A model generated the notes under the pieces. That model did not search any database. It was not told where the DNA came from and was given only the letters and a program-made list of their open reading frames with translations. The position numbers were made by a program, and so were the translations under genes. From Bugula neritina (taxonomy: Eukaryota; Bryozoa; Gymnolaemata; Cheilostomatida; Bugulidae), in contig OZ037771.1 in assembly GCA_964035545.1 (NCBI GenBank), positions 9,741,408 to 9,805,407 of the forward strand: a stretch of 64,000 nucleotides of DNA. The letters are read 5' to 3'. Every line of letters begins with the position of its first letter. The first letter of the stretch is position 1. Positions 14,511 through 30,998 of the stretch are shown here, piece by piece.

Positions 14511-17500
14511 ATATACTGCAACAAACTGAAATACATTGCAACATATCGAAGTATATCGTGATAAACGAACATGTACTGTAACATACTGAAACACACTGAA
14601 ACATACTGAAACATACTGAAACATACTGAAACATACTGAAATACACTGCAACATACTGCAACATACTGAAACATACTGTAACATTATGAAATACACTGCA
14701 ACACATTGAAATATACTGCAACAAACTGAAATATACTGCAACATACTAAAACGTACTGCAACATACTGAAATACATTGCAACATATCGAAGTATATCGTA
14801 ATATACGGACATGTACTGAAACATACTGAAACATACTGAAACTTACTGAGATACACTGCAACATACTGCAACATACTGAAGTACACTGTAAAATATTAAA
14901 TTACACTGCAACACGTTGGAATATACTGCAACACACTGAAATATACTGCAACATACTGAAATATACTGCAACATACTTCAACACACTGAAATATACTAAA
15001 ACATACTGAAATATACTGCAACATACTGCAACATACTGAAATACACCATAAAAAACTGAAATACACTGCAACACATTGAAATATACTGCAACAAACTGAA
15101 ATATACTGCAACATACTGAAACGTACTGCAACATACTGAAATACATTGCAACATATCGAAGTATATCGTAATATACGGACATGTACTGAAACATACTGAA
15201 ACATACTGAAACATACTGAAATACACTGCAACATACTGCAACATACTGAAACATACTGTAACATTATGAAATACACTGCAACATACTGAAATACACTGTA
15301 ACATGATGTAGTACACTGCAACACATTGAAATATACTGCAACAAACTGAAATACATTGCAACATATCGAAGTATATCGTAATAAACGAACATGTACTGTA
15401 ACATACTGAAACACACTGAAACATACTGAAACATACTGAAACATACTGAAACATACCGAAATACACTGCAACATACTGCAACATACTGCAACATACTGAA
15501 ACATACTGTAACATTATGAAATACACTGCAACACATTGAAATATACTGCAACAAACTGAAATATACTGCAACATACTAAAACGTACTGCAACATACTGAA
15601 ATACATTGCAACATATCGAAGTATATCGTAATATACGGACATGTACTGAAACATACTGAAACATACTGAAACTTACTGAGATACACTGCAACATACTGCA
15701 ACATACTGAAGTACACTGTAAAATATTAAATTACACTGCAACACGTTGGAATATACTGCAACACACTGAAATATACTGCAACATACTGAAATATACTGCA
15801 ACATACTTCAACACACTGAAATATACTGAAACATACTGAAATATACTGCAACATACTGCAACATACTGAAATACACCATAAAAAACTGAAATACACTGCA
15901 ACACATTGAAATATACTGCAACAAACTGAAATATACTGCAACATACTGAAACGTACTGCAACATACTGAAATACATTGCAACATATCGAAGTATATCGTA
16001 ATATACGGACATGTACTGAAACATACTGAAACATACTGAAACATACTGAAATACACTGCAACATACTGCAACATACTGAAACATACTGTAACATTATGAA
16101 ATACACTGCAACATACTGAAATACACTGTAACATGATGTAGTACACTGCAACACATTGAAATATACTGCAACAAACTGAAATACATTGCAACATATCGAA
16201 GTATATCGTAATAAACGAACATGTACTGTAACATACTGAAACACACTGAAACATACTGAAACATACTGAAACATACTGAAACATACTGAAATACACTGCA
16301 ACATACTGCAACATACTGCAACATACTGAAACATACTGTAACATTATGAAATACACTGCAACACATTGAAATATACTGCAACAAACTGAAATATACTGCA
16401 ACATACTAAAACGTACTGCAACATACTGAAATACATTGCAACATATCGAAGTATATCGTAATATACGGACATGTACTGAAACATACTGAAACATACTGAA
16501 ACTTACTGAGATACACTGCAACATACTGCAACATACTGAAGTACACTGTAAAATATTAAATTACACTGCAACACGTTGGAATATACTGCAACACACTGAA
16601 ATATACTGCAACATACTGAAATATACTGCAACATACTTCAACACACTGAAATATACTAAAACATACTGAAATATACTGCAACATACTGCAACATACTGAA
16701 ATACACCATAAAAAACTGAAGTACACTGCAACACATTGAAATATACTGCAACAAACTGAAATACATTGCAACATATCGAAGTATATCGTAATAAACGAAC
16801 ATGTACTGTAACATACTGAAACACACTGAAACATACTGAAACATACTGAAACATACTGAAACATACTGAAATACACTGCAACATACTGCAACATACTGAA
16901 ACATACTGTAACATTATGAAATACACTGCAACACATTGAAATATACTGCAACAAACTGAAATATACTGCAACATACTAAAACGTACTGCAACATACTGAA
17001 ATACATTGCAACATATCGAAGTATATCGTAATATACGGACATATACTGAAACATACTGAAACATACTGAAACATAGTGAAATACACTGCAACATACTGCA
17101 ACATACTGAAACATACTGTAACATTATGAAATACACTGCAACATACTGAAATGCACTGTAACATGATGTAGTACACTGCAACACATTGAAATATACTGCA
17201 ACAAACTGAAATACATTGCAACATATCGCAGTATATCGTAATAAACGAACATGTACTGTAACATACTGAAACACACTGAAACATACTGAAACATACTGAA
17301 ACATACTGAAACATACTGAAATACACTGCAACATACTGCAACATACTGAAACATACTGTAACATTATGAAATACACTGCAACACATTGAAATATACTGCA
17401 ACAAACTGAAATATACTGCAACATACTAAAACGTACTGCAACATATTGAAATACATTGCAACATATCGAAGTATATCGTAATATACGGACATGTACTGAA

Positions 17501-17573
17501 ACATACTGAAACACACTGAAACATACTGAAACATACTGAAACATACTGAAACATACTGAAATACACTGCAACA
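14511..17573. repeat. 830-bp HOR array
   Basis: The marker acatactgaaacttactgag recurs at 14831, 15661 and 16491, giving two full 830-bp periods. The match extends left to about 14511 with a one-unit length difference. The third repeat is rearranged: 16491-16720 follows the period, then about 250 bp are missing (16721 matches 16141), and 17071 onward matches about 16041 at offset 1030. This is the longest stretch lacking the caactcactga block. It has many runs of the acatactgaa unit. Confidence 0.85.
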
Positions 17574-20500
17574 TACTGCAAAATACTGAAACATACTTCA
17601 ACATACTGCAACATACTGAAATACACTGTAACATACTAAAATACACTGCAAAACTCTGCAACATACTGCAACATACTGAAATACACTATAACATGATGAA
17701 ATACACTGCAACACATTGAAATATACTGAAACAAACTGAAATATACTGCAACATACTGAAATGTACTGCAACATAGTGAAATACATTGCAACATATTGAA
17801 GTACATCGTAATATACGGACATGTACTGCAACATACTGAAATACACTGTAAGTTACTAAAATACACTGCAACATACTTAAATACACTTCAACATTCTGCA
17901 ACATATTTCAACATACTGAAATAGACTGTAACATAATGAAATACACTGCAACATACTGCATTATACTGAAGTACACTGTAAAATATTGAAGTACATTGCA
18001 ACACATTGGAATATACTGCAACACACTGAAATATACCGCAACATACTGAAATATACTGCAACATACTGCAACATACTGAAATACACTGTAACAAACTGAA
18101 ATACGCTGCAACACATTGGAATATACTTCAACATACCCAAATAAATGGTAATATACTGAAATATACTGAAATACACTGTAACACATTGAAAAAGACTGCA
18201 ACATACTGAAACACACTACAACTCACTGAAGTATAGTGTAACCTACTGAAATGTACTGTAACATACTGATATTTACTGCAACACACTGAAACATACTCTA
18301 ACATACTGAAATACACTGTTACATACTAAAATACACTGCAACATACTAAAATACACTGCAACGTTCTGCAACATTCTGCAACATACTTCAACATACTGAA
18401 ATACACTGTACCAAACTGAAATACGCTGCAACACATTGGAATATACTGCAACATACCCAAATAAATGGTAACATACTGAAATATACTGAAATACATTGTA
18501 ACACATTGGAAAATACTGCAACATACCCAAATAAATGGTAACATACTGAAATATACTGAAATACATTGTAACACATTGAAAAATACTGCAACACACTGAA
18601 AGACACTACAACTCACTGAAGTATAGTGCAATATACAGAAATGTACTCTAACATACTGATATTTAATCTTACACACTGAAATATACTACAACATACTGAA
18701 ATACACTATAACATACCGAAATAAGCTGCAACATACTGCAACATACTGAAATACACTGTAACATAATGAAGTACACTGCAACACATTGAAATACACTGCA
18801 ACAAACTGAAATATACTGCAACATACTGAAATGTACTGCAACATACTGAAATACATTGCAACATATCGAAGTATATCGTAATAAACGGACATGTACTGTA
18901 ACATACTGAAACACACTGAAACATACTGAAACATACTGAAACATACTGAAACATACTGAAATACACTGCAACAAACTGCAACATACTGAAACATACTGTA
19001 ACATGATGAAATACACTGCAACACATTGAAATATGCTGCAACAAACTGAAATATACTGCAACATACTGAAACGTACTGCAACATACTGAAATTAATTGCA
19101 ACATATCGAAGTATATCGTAATATACGGACATGTACTGTAACATACTGAAACACACTGAAACATACTGAAACATACTGAAACATACTGAGACATACTGAG
19201 ATACACTGCAACATACTGCAACATACTGAGATACACTGTAACATGATGAAATACACTGCAACACATTGAAATATACTGCAACAAACTGAAATATACTGCA
19301 ACATACTGAAACGTGCTGCAACATACTGAAATACATTGCAATATATCGAAGTATATCGTAATATACGGACATGTACTGTAACATACTGAAACACACTGAA
19401 ACATACTGAAACATACTGAAATATACTGAAATATACTGAAATACACTGTAACACATTGAAAAATACTGCAACATACTGAAAGACACTTCAACTCACTGAA
19501 GTATAGTGTAATATACGGAAATGTAATGTAACATACTGATATTTACTGTAACACATTGAAATATACTGCAACATACTGAAATACACTGTAACATACCGAA
19601 ATAAACTGCAACATAATGCAACATACTGAATTACACTGTAACATACTAAAATACACTGCAACATTCTGCAACATACTTCAACGTACTGAAAGACACTGTA
19701 ACATAATGAAATACACTGCAACACATTGAAATATACCGCAACAGACTGGAATATACTGCAACACATCCAAGTACATCGTAATATACGGACATGTACCGTA
19801 ACATACTGGAACATACTGAAACATACTGCAACATTCTGAAGTACACTGTAAAATATTGAAATACACTGCAACAAACTGCAACATACTGAAGTACACTGTA
19901 CATATTGAAAAACACTGCAACACACGGAAATATACTGCAACACACTGAAATATACTGCAACATACTGAAATATACTGCAACATACTGCAACATACTGAAA
20001 TACACTGTAACATACTGTAACGTACTGAAATACACTGCAACAAACTACAACATACTGAAGTACACTGTACATATTGAGAAACACTGCAACACACTGAAAT
20101 ATACTGCAACACACTGAAATATACTGCAAAATACTGAAACATACTTCAACATACTGCAACATACTGAAATACACTGTAACATACTAAAATACACTGCAAA
20201 ACTCTGCAACATACTGCAACATACTGAAACATACTGAAACTTACTGAGATACACTGCAACATACTGCAACATACTGAAGTACACTGTAAAATATTAAATT
20301 ACACTGCAACACGTTGGAATATACTGCAACACACTGAAATATACTGCAACATACTGAAATATACTGCAACATACTTCAACACACTGAAATATACTAAAAC
20401 ATACTGAAATATACTGCAACATACTGCAACATACTGAAATACACCATAAAAAACTGAAATACACTGCAACACATTGAAATATACTGCAACAAACGGAAAT

Positions 20501-21483
20501 ATACTGCAACATACTGAAACGTACTGCAACATACTGAAATACATTGCAACATATCGAAGTATATCGTAATATACGGACATGTACTGTAACATACTGAAAC
20601 ACACTGAAACATACTGAAACATACTGAAATATACTGAATTACACTGTAACACACTGAAAAGTACTGCAACATACTGAAAGACACTTCAACTCACTGAAGT
20701 ATAGTGTAATATACGGAAATGTACTGTAACATACTGATATTTACTGTAACACACTGAAATATACTGCAACATACTGAAATACACTGTAACATACCGAAAT
20801 AAACTGCAACATAATGCAACATAATGAATTACACTGTAAAATACTAAAATACACTGCAACATTCTGGAACATACTTCAACATACTGAAATACACTGTAAC
20901 ATAATGAAATACACTGCAAAATACTGCAACATACTGAAGTACACTGCAAAATATTGAAATACACTGCAACACATTGGAATATACTGCAACACACTGAAAT
21001 ATACTGCAACATACTGAAATATACTGCAACATACTGCAACATACTGAAATACACTGTAACATACTGCAACATACTGAAATACGCTGTAGCAAACTGAAAT
21101 ACACTGCAACACATTGGAATATACTGCAACTTACCCAAATATATGGTAACATAATGAAACACCCTGCAACATACTGCAACATACTGAAGTACACTGTAAA
21201 ATATTGAAATACACTGCAACACATTGGAATATACTGCAACATACCCAAATAACTGGTAATATACTGAAATATACTGAAATACACTGTAACACATTGAAAA
21301 AGACTGCAACATACTGAAAGACACTACAACTCACTGAAGTATAGTGTATTATACGGAAATGTACTGTAACATACTGATATTTACTGCAACACACTGAAAT
21401 ATACTGCAACATACTGAAATACACTGTAACATACCATAAAAAACTGCAACATACTGCAACATACTGAAATACACTGTAACATA
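17574..21483. repeat. 3.9-kb duplicated block D, copy 2
   Basis: Near-identical to 8198-12107 at offset 9376. From about 20230 to about 20450 it instead carries variants of the 830-bp array (matching about 14832-15050 at offset 5398), after which the 9376 match resumes. 9-bp units lie at 19896 and 20065, as in copy 1. The left breakpoint abuts the 830-bp array. Confidence 0.9.
20230..20450. repeat. Probable conversion tract in block D copy 2
   Basis: Across this patch the sequence differs from 10854-11074 at clustered sites but agrees with the 830-bp array near 14832-15050. Examples are aaacttactgag, acacgttgg in place of acacattgg, and acaccataaa in place of acaccgtaaa. The total length is unchanged, so this looks like replacement rather than insertion. 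The other copy could equally be the converted one, since its version matches family C copy 1. Confidence 0.6.
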
Positions 21484-21750
21484 ATGAAGTACACTGCAAC
21501 ACATTGAAATACACTGCAACAAACTGAAATACATTGCAATATATCGAAGTATATCGTAATATACGGACATGTACTGTAACATACTGAAACACACTGAAAC
21601 ATACTGAAACGTACTGAGATATACTGAAATACACTGTAACATACTGAAACATACTGTAACATGATGAAATACACTGCAACACATTGAAATATACTGCAAC
21701 AAACTGAAATATACTGCAACATACTGAAACGTACTGCAACATACTGAAAT

Positions 21751-24700
21751 TAATTGCAACATATCGAAGTATATCGTAATATACGGACAAGTACTGTAAC
21801 ATACTGAAACACACTGAAACATACTGAAACATACTGAAACATACTGAAACATACTGAGATACACTGCAACATACTGCAACATACTGAAATACACTGTAAC
21901 ATGATGAAATACACTGCAACACATTGAAATATACTGCAACAAACTGAAATATACTGCAACATACTGAAACGTGCTGCAACATCCTGAAATACATTGCAAT
22001 ATATCGAAGTATATTGTAATATACAGACATGTACTGTAACATACTGAAACACACTGAAACACACTGAAACATACTGAAATATACTGAAATATACTGAAAT
22101 ACACTGTAACACATTGAAAAATACTGCAACATACTGAAAGACACTTCAACTCACTGAAGTATAGTGTAATATACGGAAATGTACTGTAACATACTGATAT
22201 TTACTGTAACACACTGAAATATACTGCAACATACTGAAATACACTGTAACATACCGAAATAAACTGCAACATAATGCAACATACTGAATTACACTGTAAC
22301 ATACTAAAATACACTGCAACGTTCTGCAACATACTTCAACGTACTGAAAGACACTGTAACATAATGAAATACACTGCAACACATTAAAATATACCGCAAC
22401 AGACTAGAATATACTGCAACACATCCAAGTACATCGTAATATACGGACATGTACCGTAACATACTGGAACATACTGAAACATACTGCAACATTCTGAAGT
22501 ACACTGTAAAATATTGAAATACACTGCAACAAACTGCAACATACTGAAGTACACTGTACATATTGAAAAACACTGCAACACACTGAAATATACTGCAACA
22601 CACTGAAATATACTGCAAAATACTGAATTATACTTCAACATACTGCAACATACTGAAAGACACTACAACTCACTGAAGTATAGTGCAATATACAGAAATG
22701 TACTCTAACATACTGGTATTTAATGCTACACACTGAAATATACTACAACATACTGAAATACACTGCAACATACCGAAATAAGCTGCAACATACTGCAACA
22801 TACTGAAATACACTGTAACATGATGTAGTACACTGCAACACATTGAAATATACTGCAACAAACTGAAATACATTGCAACATATCGAAGTATATCGTAATA
22901 AACGAACATGTACTGTAACATACTGAAACACACTGAAACATACTGAAACATACTGAAACATACTGAAACATACTGAAATACACTGCAACATACTGCAACA
23001 TAGTGAAACATACTGTAACATTATGAAATACACTGCAACACATTGAAATATACTGCAACAAACTGAAATATACTGCAACATACTAAAACGTACTGCAACA
23101 TACTGAAATACATTGCAACATATCAAAGTATATCGTAATATACGGACATGTACTGAAACATACTGAAACATACTGAAACTTACTGAGATACACTGCAACA
23201 TACTGCAACATACTGAAGTACACTGCAAAATATTAAATTACACTGCAACACGTTGGAATATACTGCAACACACTGAAATATACTGCAACATACTGAAATA
23301 TACTGCAACATACTTCAACACACTGAAATATACTAAAACATACTGAAATATACTGCAACATACTGCAACATACTGAAATACACCATAAAAAACTGAAATA
23401 CACTGCAACACATTGAAATATACTGCAACAGACTGAAATATACTGCAACATACTGAAGCGTACTGCAACATACTGAAATACATTGCAACATATCGAAGTA
23501 TATCGTAATATACGGACATGTACTGTAACATACTGAAACACACTGAAACATACTGAAACATACTGAAATATACTGAATTACACTGTAACATTCTGCAACA
23601 TACTTCAACATACTGAAATACACTGTAACATAATGAAATACACTGCAGCACATTGAAATATACTGCAACATACTGAAATGTAATGCAACATACTGAAATA
23701 CACTGCAACATATTGAAGTATATTGTAATATGCGGACATGTACTGTAACATACTGAAACACACTGAAACATACAGAAACATACTGAAACATACTTCAACA
23801 CACTGAAATATACTAAAACATACTGAAATATACTGCAACATACTGCAACATACTGAAATACACTGAAACATACTGAAATATACTGAAATATACTGAAATA
23901 CACTGTAACAAACTGAAATACACTGCAACAAGTTGGAATATACTGCAACATACCCAAATAAATGGTAATATACTGAAATATACTGAAATACATTGTAACA
24001 CATTGAAAAATACTGCAACACACTGAAAGACACTACAACTCACTGAAGTATAGTGCAATATACAGAAATGTACTCTAACATACTGATATTTAATGTTACA
24101 CACTGAAATATACTACAACATACTGAAATACACTGTAACATACCGAAATAAGCTGCAACATACTGCAACATACTGAAATACACTGTAACATAATGAAGTA
24201 CACTGCAACACATTGAAATACACTGCAACAAACTGAAATATACTGCAACATACTGAAATGTACTGCAACATACTGAAATACATTGCAACATATCGAAGTA
24301 TATCGTAATAAACGGACATGTACTGTAACATACTGAAACACGCTGAAACATACTGAAACATACTGAAACATACTGAAACATACTGAAATACACTGCAACA
24401 AACTGCAACATACTGAAACATACTGTAACATGATGAAATACACTGCAACACATTAAAATATACTGCAACAAACTGAAATATACTGCAACATACTGAAACG
24501 TACTGCAACATACTGAAATTAATTGCAACATATCGAAGTATATCGTAATATACGGACAACTACTGTAACATACTGAAACACACTGAAACATACTGAAACA
24601 TACTGAAACATACTGAAACATACTGAGATACACTGCAACATACTGCAACATACTGAAATACACTGTAACATGATGAAATACACTGCAACACATTGAAATA

Positions 24701-25549
24701 TACTGCAACAAACTGAAATATACTGCAACATACTGAAACGTGCTGCAACATACTGAAATACATTGCAATATATCGAAGTATATCGTAATATACGGACATG
24801 TACTGTAACATACTGAAACACACTGAAACATACTGCAACATACTGAAATATACTGAAATATACTGCAAAATACTGAATTATACTTCAACATACTGCAACA
24901 TACTGAAAGACACTACAACTCACTGAAGTATAGTGCAATATACAGAAATGTACTCTAACATACTGGTATTTAATGCTACACACTGAAATATACTACAACA
25001 TACTGAAATACACTGCAACATACCGAAATAAGCTGCAACATACTGCAACATACTGAAATACACTGTAACATGATGTAGTACACTGCAACACATTGAAATA
25101 TACTGCAACAAACTGAAATACATTGCAACATATCGAAGTATATCGTAATAAACGAACATGTACTGTAACATACTGAAACACACTGAAACATACTGAAACA
25201 TACTGAAACATACTGAAACATACTGAAATACAGTGCAACATACTGCAACATACTGAAACATACTGTAACATTATGAAATACACTGCAACACATTGAAATA
25301 TACTGCAACAAACTGAAATATACTGCAACATACTAAAACGTACTGCAACATACTGAAATACATTGCAACATATCAAAGTATATCGTAATATACGGACATG
25401 TATTGAAACATACTGAAACATACTGAAACTTACTGAGAGACACTGCAACATACTGCAACATACTGAAGTACACTGCAAAATATTAAATTACACTGCAACA
25501 CGTTGGAATATACTGCAACACACTGAAATATACTGCAACATACTGAAAT
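21751..25549. repeat. 3799-bp HOR, copy 1
   Basis: The unit taattgcaac at 21751 recurs at 25550 and 30999. Between 21751 and 25549 all later material matches at offset 3799. The unit length is 380 decamers minus one base, because it contains one 9-bp unit (22554-22562). Four caactcactga blocks occur at 22147, 22666, 24036 and 24916. The left flank (up to 21750) differs from the flanks of the other copies, which marks the edge of the HOR zone. Confidence 0.9.
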
Positions 25550-28500
25550 TAATTGCAACATATCGAAGTATATCGTAATATACGGACAAGTACTGTAACA
25601 TACTGAAACACACTGAAACATACTGAAACATACTGAAACATACTGAAACATACTGAGATACACTGCAACATACTGCAACATACTGAAATACACTGTAACA
25701 TGATGAAATACACTGCAACACATTGAAATATACTGCAACAAACTGAAATATACTGCAACATACTGAAACGTGCTGCAACATCCTGAAATACATTGCAATA
25801 TATCGAAGTATATTGTAATATACAGACATGTACTGTAACATACTGAAACACACTGAAACACACTGAAACATACTGAAATATACTGAAATATACTGAAATA
25901 CACTGTAACACATTGAAAAATACTGCAACATACTGAAAGACACTTCAACTCACTGAAGTATAGTGTAATATACGGAAATGTACTGTAACATACTGATATT
26001 TACTGTAACACACTGAAATATACTGCAACATACTGAAATACACTGTAACATACCGAAATAAACTGCAACATAATGCAACATACTGAATTACACTGTAACA
26101 TACTAAAATACACTGCAACGTTCTGCAACATACTTCAACGTACTGAAAGACACTGTAACATAATGAAATACACTGCAACACATTAAAATATACCGCAACA
26201 GACTAGAATATACTGCAACACATCCAAGTACATCGTAATATACGGACATGTACCGTAACATACTGGAACATACTGAAACATACTGCAACATTCTGAAGTA
26301 CACTGTAAAATATTGAAATACACTGCAACAAACTGCAACATACTGAAGTACACTGTACATATTGAAAAACACTGCAACACACTGAAATATACTGCAACAC
26401 ACTGAAATATACTGCAAAATACTGAATTATACTTCAACATACTGCAACATACTGAAAGACACTACAACTCACTGAAGTATAGTGCAATATACAGAAATGT
26501 ACTCTAACATACTGGTATTTAATGCTACACACTGAAATATACTACAACATACTGAAATACACTGCAACATACCGAAATAAGCTGCAACATACTGCAACAT
26601 ACTGAAATACACTGTAACATGATGTAGTACACTGCAACACATTGAAATATACTGCAACAAACTGAAATACATTGCAACATATCGAAGTATATCGTAATAA
26701 ACGAACATGTACTGTAACATACTGAAACACACTGAAACATACTGAAACATACTGAAACATACTGAAACATACTGAAATACACTGCAACATACTGCAACAT
26801 AGTGAAACATACTGTAACATTATGAAATACACTGCAACACATTGAAATATACTGCAACAAACTGAAATATACTGCAACATACTAAAACGTACTGCAACAT
26901 ACTGAAATACATTGCAACATATCAAAGTATATCGTAATATACGGACATGTACTGAAACATACTGAAACATACTGAAACTTACTGAGATACACTGCAACAT
27001 ACTGCAACATACTGAAGTACACTGCAAAATATTAAATTACACTGCAACACGTTGGAATATACTGCAACACACTGAAATATACTGCAACATACTGAAATAT
27101 ACTGCAACATACTTCAACACACTGAAATATACTAAAACATACTGAAATATACTGCAACATACTGCAACATACTGAAATACACCATAAAAAACTGAAATAC
27201 ACTGCAACACATTGAAATATACTGCAACAGACTGAAATATACTGCAACATACTGAAGCGTACTGCAACATACTGAAATACATTGCAACATATCGAAGTAT
27301 ATCGTAATATACGGACATGTACTGTAACATACTGAAACACACTGAAACATACTGAAACATACTGAAATATACTGAATTACACTGTAACATTCTGCAACAT
27401 ACTTCAACATACTGAAATACACTGTAACATAATGAAATACACTGCAGCACATTGAAATATACTGCAACATACTGAAATGTACTGCAACATACTGAAATAC
27501 ACTGCAACATATTGAAGTATATTGTAATATGCGGACATGTACTGTAACATACTGAAACACACTGAAACATACAGAAACATACTGAAACATACTTCAACAC
27601 ACTGAAATATACTAAAACATACTGAAATATACTGCAACATACTGCAACATACTGAAATACACTGAAACATACTGAAATATACTGAAATATACTGAAATAC
27701 ACTGTAACAAACTGAAATACACTGCAACAAGTTGGAATATACTGCAACATACCCAAATAAATGGTAATATACTGAAATATACTGAAATACATTGTAACAC
27801 ATTGAAAAATACTGCAACACACTGAAAGACACTACAACTCACTGAAGTATAGTGCAATATACAGAAATGTACTCTAACATACTGATATTTAATGTTACAC
27901 ACTGAAATATACTACAACATACTGAAATACACTGTAACATACCGAAATAAGCTGCAACATACTGCAACATACTGAAATACACTGTAACATAATGAAGTAC
28001 ACTGCAACACATTGAAATACACTGCAACAAACTGAAATATACTGCAACATACTGAAATGTACTGCAACATACTGAAATACATTGCAACATATCGAAGTAT
28101 ATCGTAATAAACGGACATGTACTGTAACATACTGAAACACGCTGAAACATACTGAAACATACTGAAACATACTGAAACATACTGAAATACACTGCAACAA
28201 ACTGCAACATACTGAAACATACTGTAACATGATGAAATACACTGCAACACATTAAAATATACTGCAACAAACTGAAATATACTGCAACATACTGAAACGT
28301 ACTGCAACATACTGAAATTAATTGCAACATATCGAAGTATATCGTAATATACGGACAACTACTGTAACATACTGAAACACACTGAAACATACTGAAACAT
28401 ACTGAAACATACTGAAACATACTGAGATACACTGCAACATACTGCAACATACTGAAATACACTGTAACATGATGAAATACACTGCAACACATTGAAATAT

Positions 28501-28560
28501 ACTGCAACAAACTGAAATATACTGCAACATACTGAAACGTGCTGCAACATCCTGAAATAC
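23112..28560. repeat. 5449-bp tandem duplication, left copy
   Basis: Aligns to 28561-34009 at a constant offset of 5449 with only a handful of substitutions seen. The breakpoint lies within a 16-bp stretch shared by both parents (ctgaaatacattgcaa, near 28552). Removing one 5449-bp copy leaves exactly two uninterrupted 3799-bp HORs. Confidence 0.85.
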
Positions 28561-30998
28561 ATTGCAACATATCAAAGTATATCGTAATATACGGACATGT
28601 ACTGAAACATACTGAAACATACTGAAACTTACTGAGATACACTGCAACATACTGCAACATACTGAAGTACACTGCAAAATATTAAATTACACTGCAACAC
28701 GTTGGAATATACTGCAACACACTGAAATATACTGCAACATACTGAAATATACTGCAACATACTTCAACACACTGAAATATACTAAAACATACTGAAATAT
28801 ACTGCAACATACTGCAACATACTGAAATACACCGTAAAAAACTGAAATACACTGCAACACATTGAAATATACTGCAACAGACTGAAATATACTGCAACAT
28901 ACTGAAGCGTACTGCAACATACTGAAATACATTGCAACATATCGAAGTATATCGTAATATACGGACATGTACTGTAACATACTGAAACACACTGAAACAT
29001 ACTGAAACATACTGAAATATACTGAATTACACTGTAACATTCTGCAACATACTTCAACATACTGAAATACACTGTAACATAATGAAATACACTGCAGCAC
29101 ATTGAAATATACTGCAACATACTGAAATGTAATGCAACATACTGAAATACACTGCAACATATTGAAGTATATTGTAATATGCGGACATGTACTGTAACAT
29201 ACTGAAACACACTGAAACATACAGAAACATACTGAAACATACTTCAACACACTGAAATATACTAAAACATACTGAAATATACTGCAACATACTGCAACAT
29301 ACTGAAATACACTGAAACATACTGAAATATACTGAAATATACTGAAATACACTGTAACAAACTGAAATACACTGCAACAAGTTGGAATATACTGCAACAT
29401 ACCCAAATAAATGGTAATATACTGAAATATACTGAAATACATTGTAACACATTGAAAAATACTGCAACACACTGAAAGACACTACAACTCACTGAAGTAT
29501 AGTGCAATATACAGAAATGTACTCTAACATACTGATATTTAATGTTACACACTGAAATATACTACAACATACTGAAATACACTGTAACATACCGAAATAA
29601 GCTGCAACATACTGCAACATACTGAAATACACTGTAACATAATGAAGTACACTGCAACACATTGAAATACACTGCAACAAACTGAAATATACTGCAACAT
29701 ACTGAAATGTACTGCAACATACTGAAATACATTGCAACATATCGAAGTATATCGTAATAAACGGACATGTACTGTAACATACTGAAACACGCTGAAACAT
29801 ACTGAAACATACTGAAACATACTGAAACATACTGAAATACACTGCAACAAACTGCAACATACTGAAACATACTGTAACATGATGAAATACACTGCAACAC
29901 ATTAAAATATACTGCAACAAACTGAAATATACTGCAACATACTGAAACGTACTGCAACATACTGAAATTAATTGCAACATATCGAAGTATATCGTAATAT
30001 ACGGACAACTACTGTAACATACTGAAACACACTGAAACATACTGAAACATACTGAAACATACTGAAACATACTGAGATACACTGCAACATACTGCAACAT
30101 ACTGAAATACACTGTAACATGATGAAATACACTGCAACACATTGAAATATACTGCAACAAACTGAAATATACTGCAACATACTGAAACGTGCTGCAACAT
30201 CCTGAAATACATTGCAATATATCGAAGTATATCGTAATATACGGACATGTACTGTAACATACTGAAACACACTGAAACATACTGCAACATACTGAAATAT
30301 ACTGAAATATACTGCAAAATACTGAATTATACTTCAACATACTGCAACATACTGAGAGACACTACAACTCACTGAAGTATAGTGCAATATACAGAAATGT
30401 ACTCTAACATACTGGTATTTAATGCTACACACTGAAATATACTACAACATACTGAAATACACTGCAACATACCGAAATAAGCTGCAACATACTGCAACAT
30501 ACTGAAATACACTGTAACATGATGTAGTACACTGCAACACATTGAAATATACTGCAACAAACTGAAATACATTGCAACATATCGAAGTATATCGTAATAA
30601 ACGAACATGTACTGTAACATACTGAAACACACTGAAACATACTGAAACATACTGAAACATACTGAAACATACTGAAATACAGTGCAACATACTGCAACAT
30701 ACTGAAACATACTGTAACATTATGAAATACACTGCAACACATTGAAATATACTGCAACAAACTGAAATATACTGCAACATACTAAAACGTACTGCAACAT
30801 ACTGAAATACATTGCAACATATCAAAGTATATCGTAATATACGGACATGTATTGAAACATACTGAAACATACTGAAACTTACTGAGAGACACTGCAACAT
30901 ACTGCAACATACTGAAGTACACTGCAAAATATTAAATTACACTGCAACACGTTGGAATATACTGCAACACACTGAAATATACTGCAACATACTGAAAT
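25550..30998. repeat. 3799-bp HOR, copy 2, lengthened to 5449 bp
   Basis: Begins like copy 1, but 26911-28560 is followed by a second version of the same 1650-bp segment at 28561-30210 before the HOR is completed. The extra segment shares its variants with copy 1 rather than with its immediate neighbour, so the 1650-bp gain is explained by the larger 5449-bp duplication listed separately. It contains one 9-bp unit (26353-26361). Confidence 0.88.
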
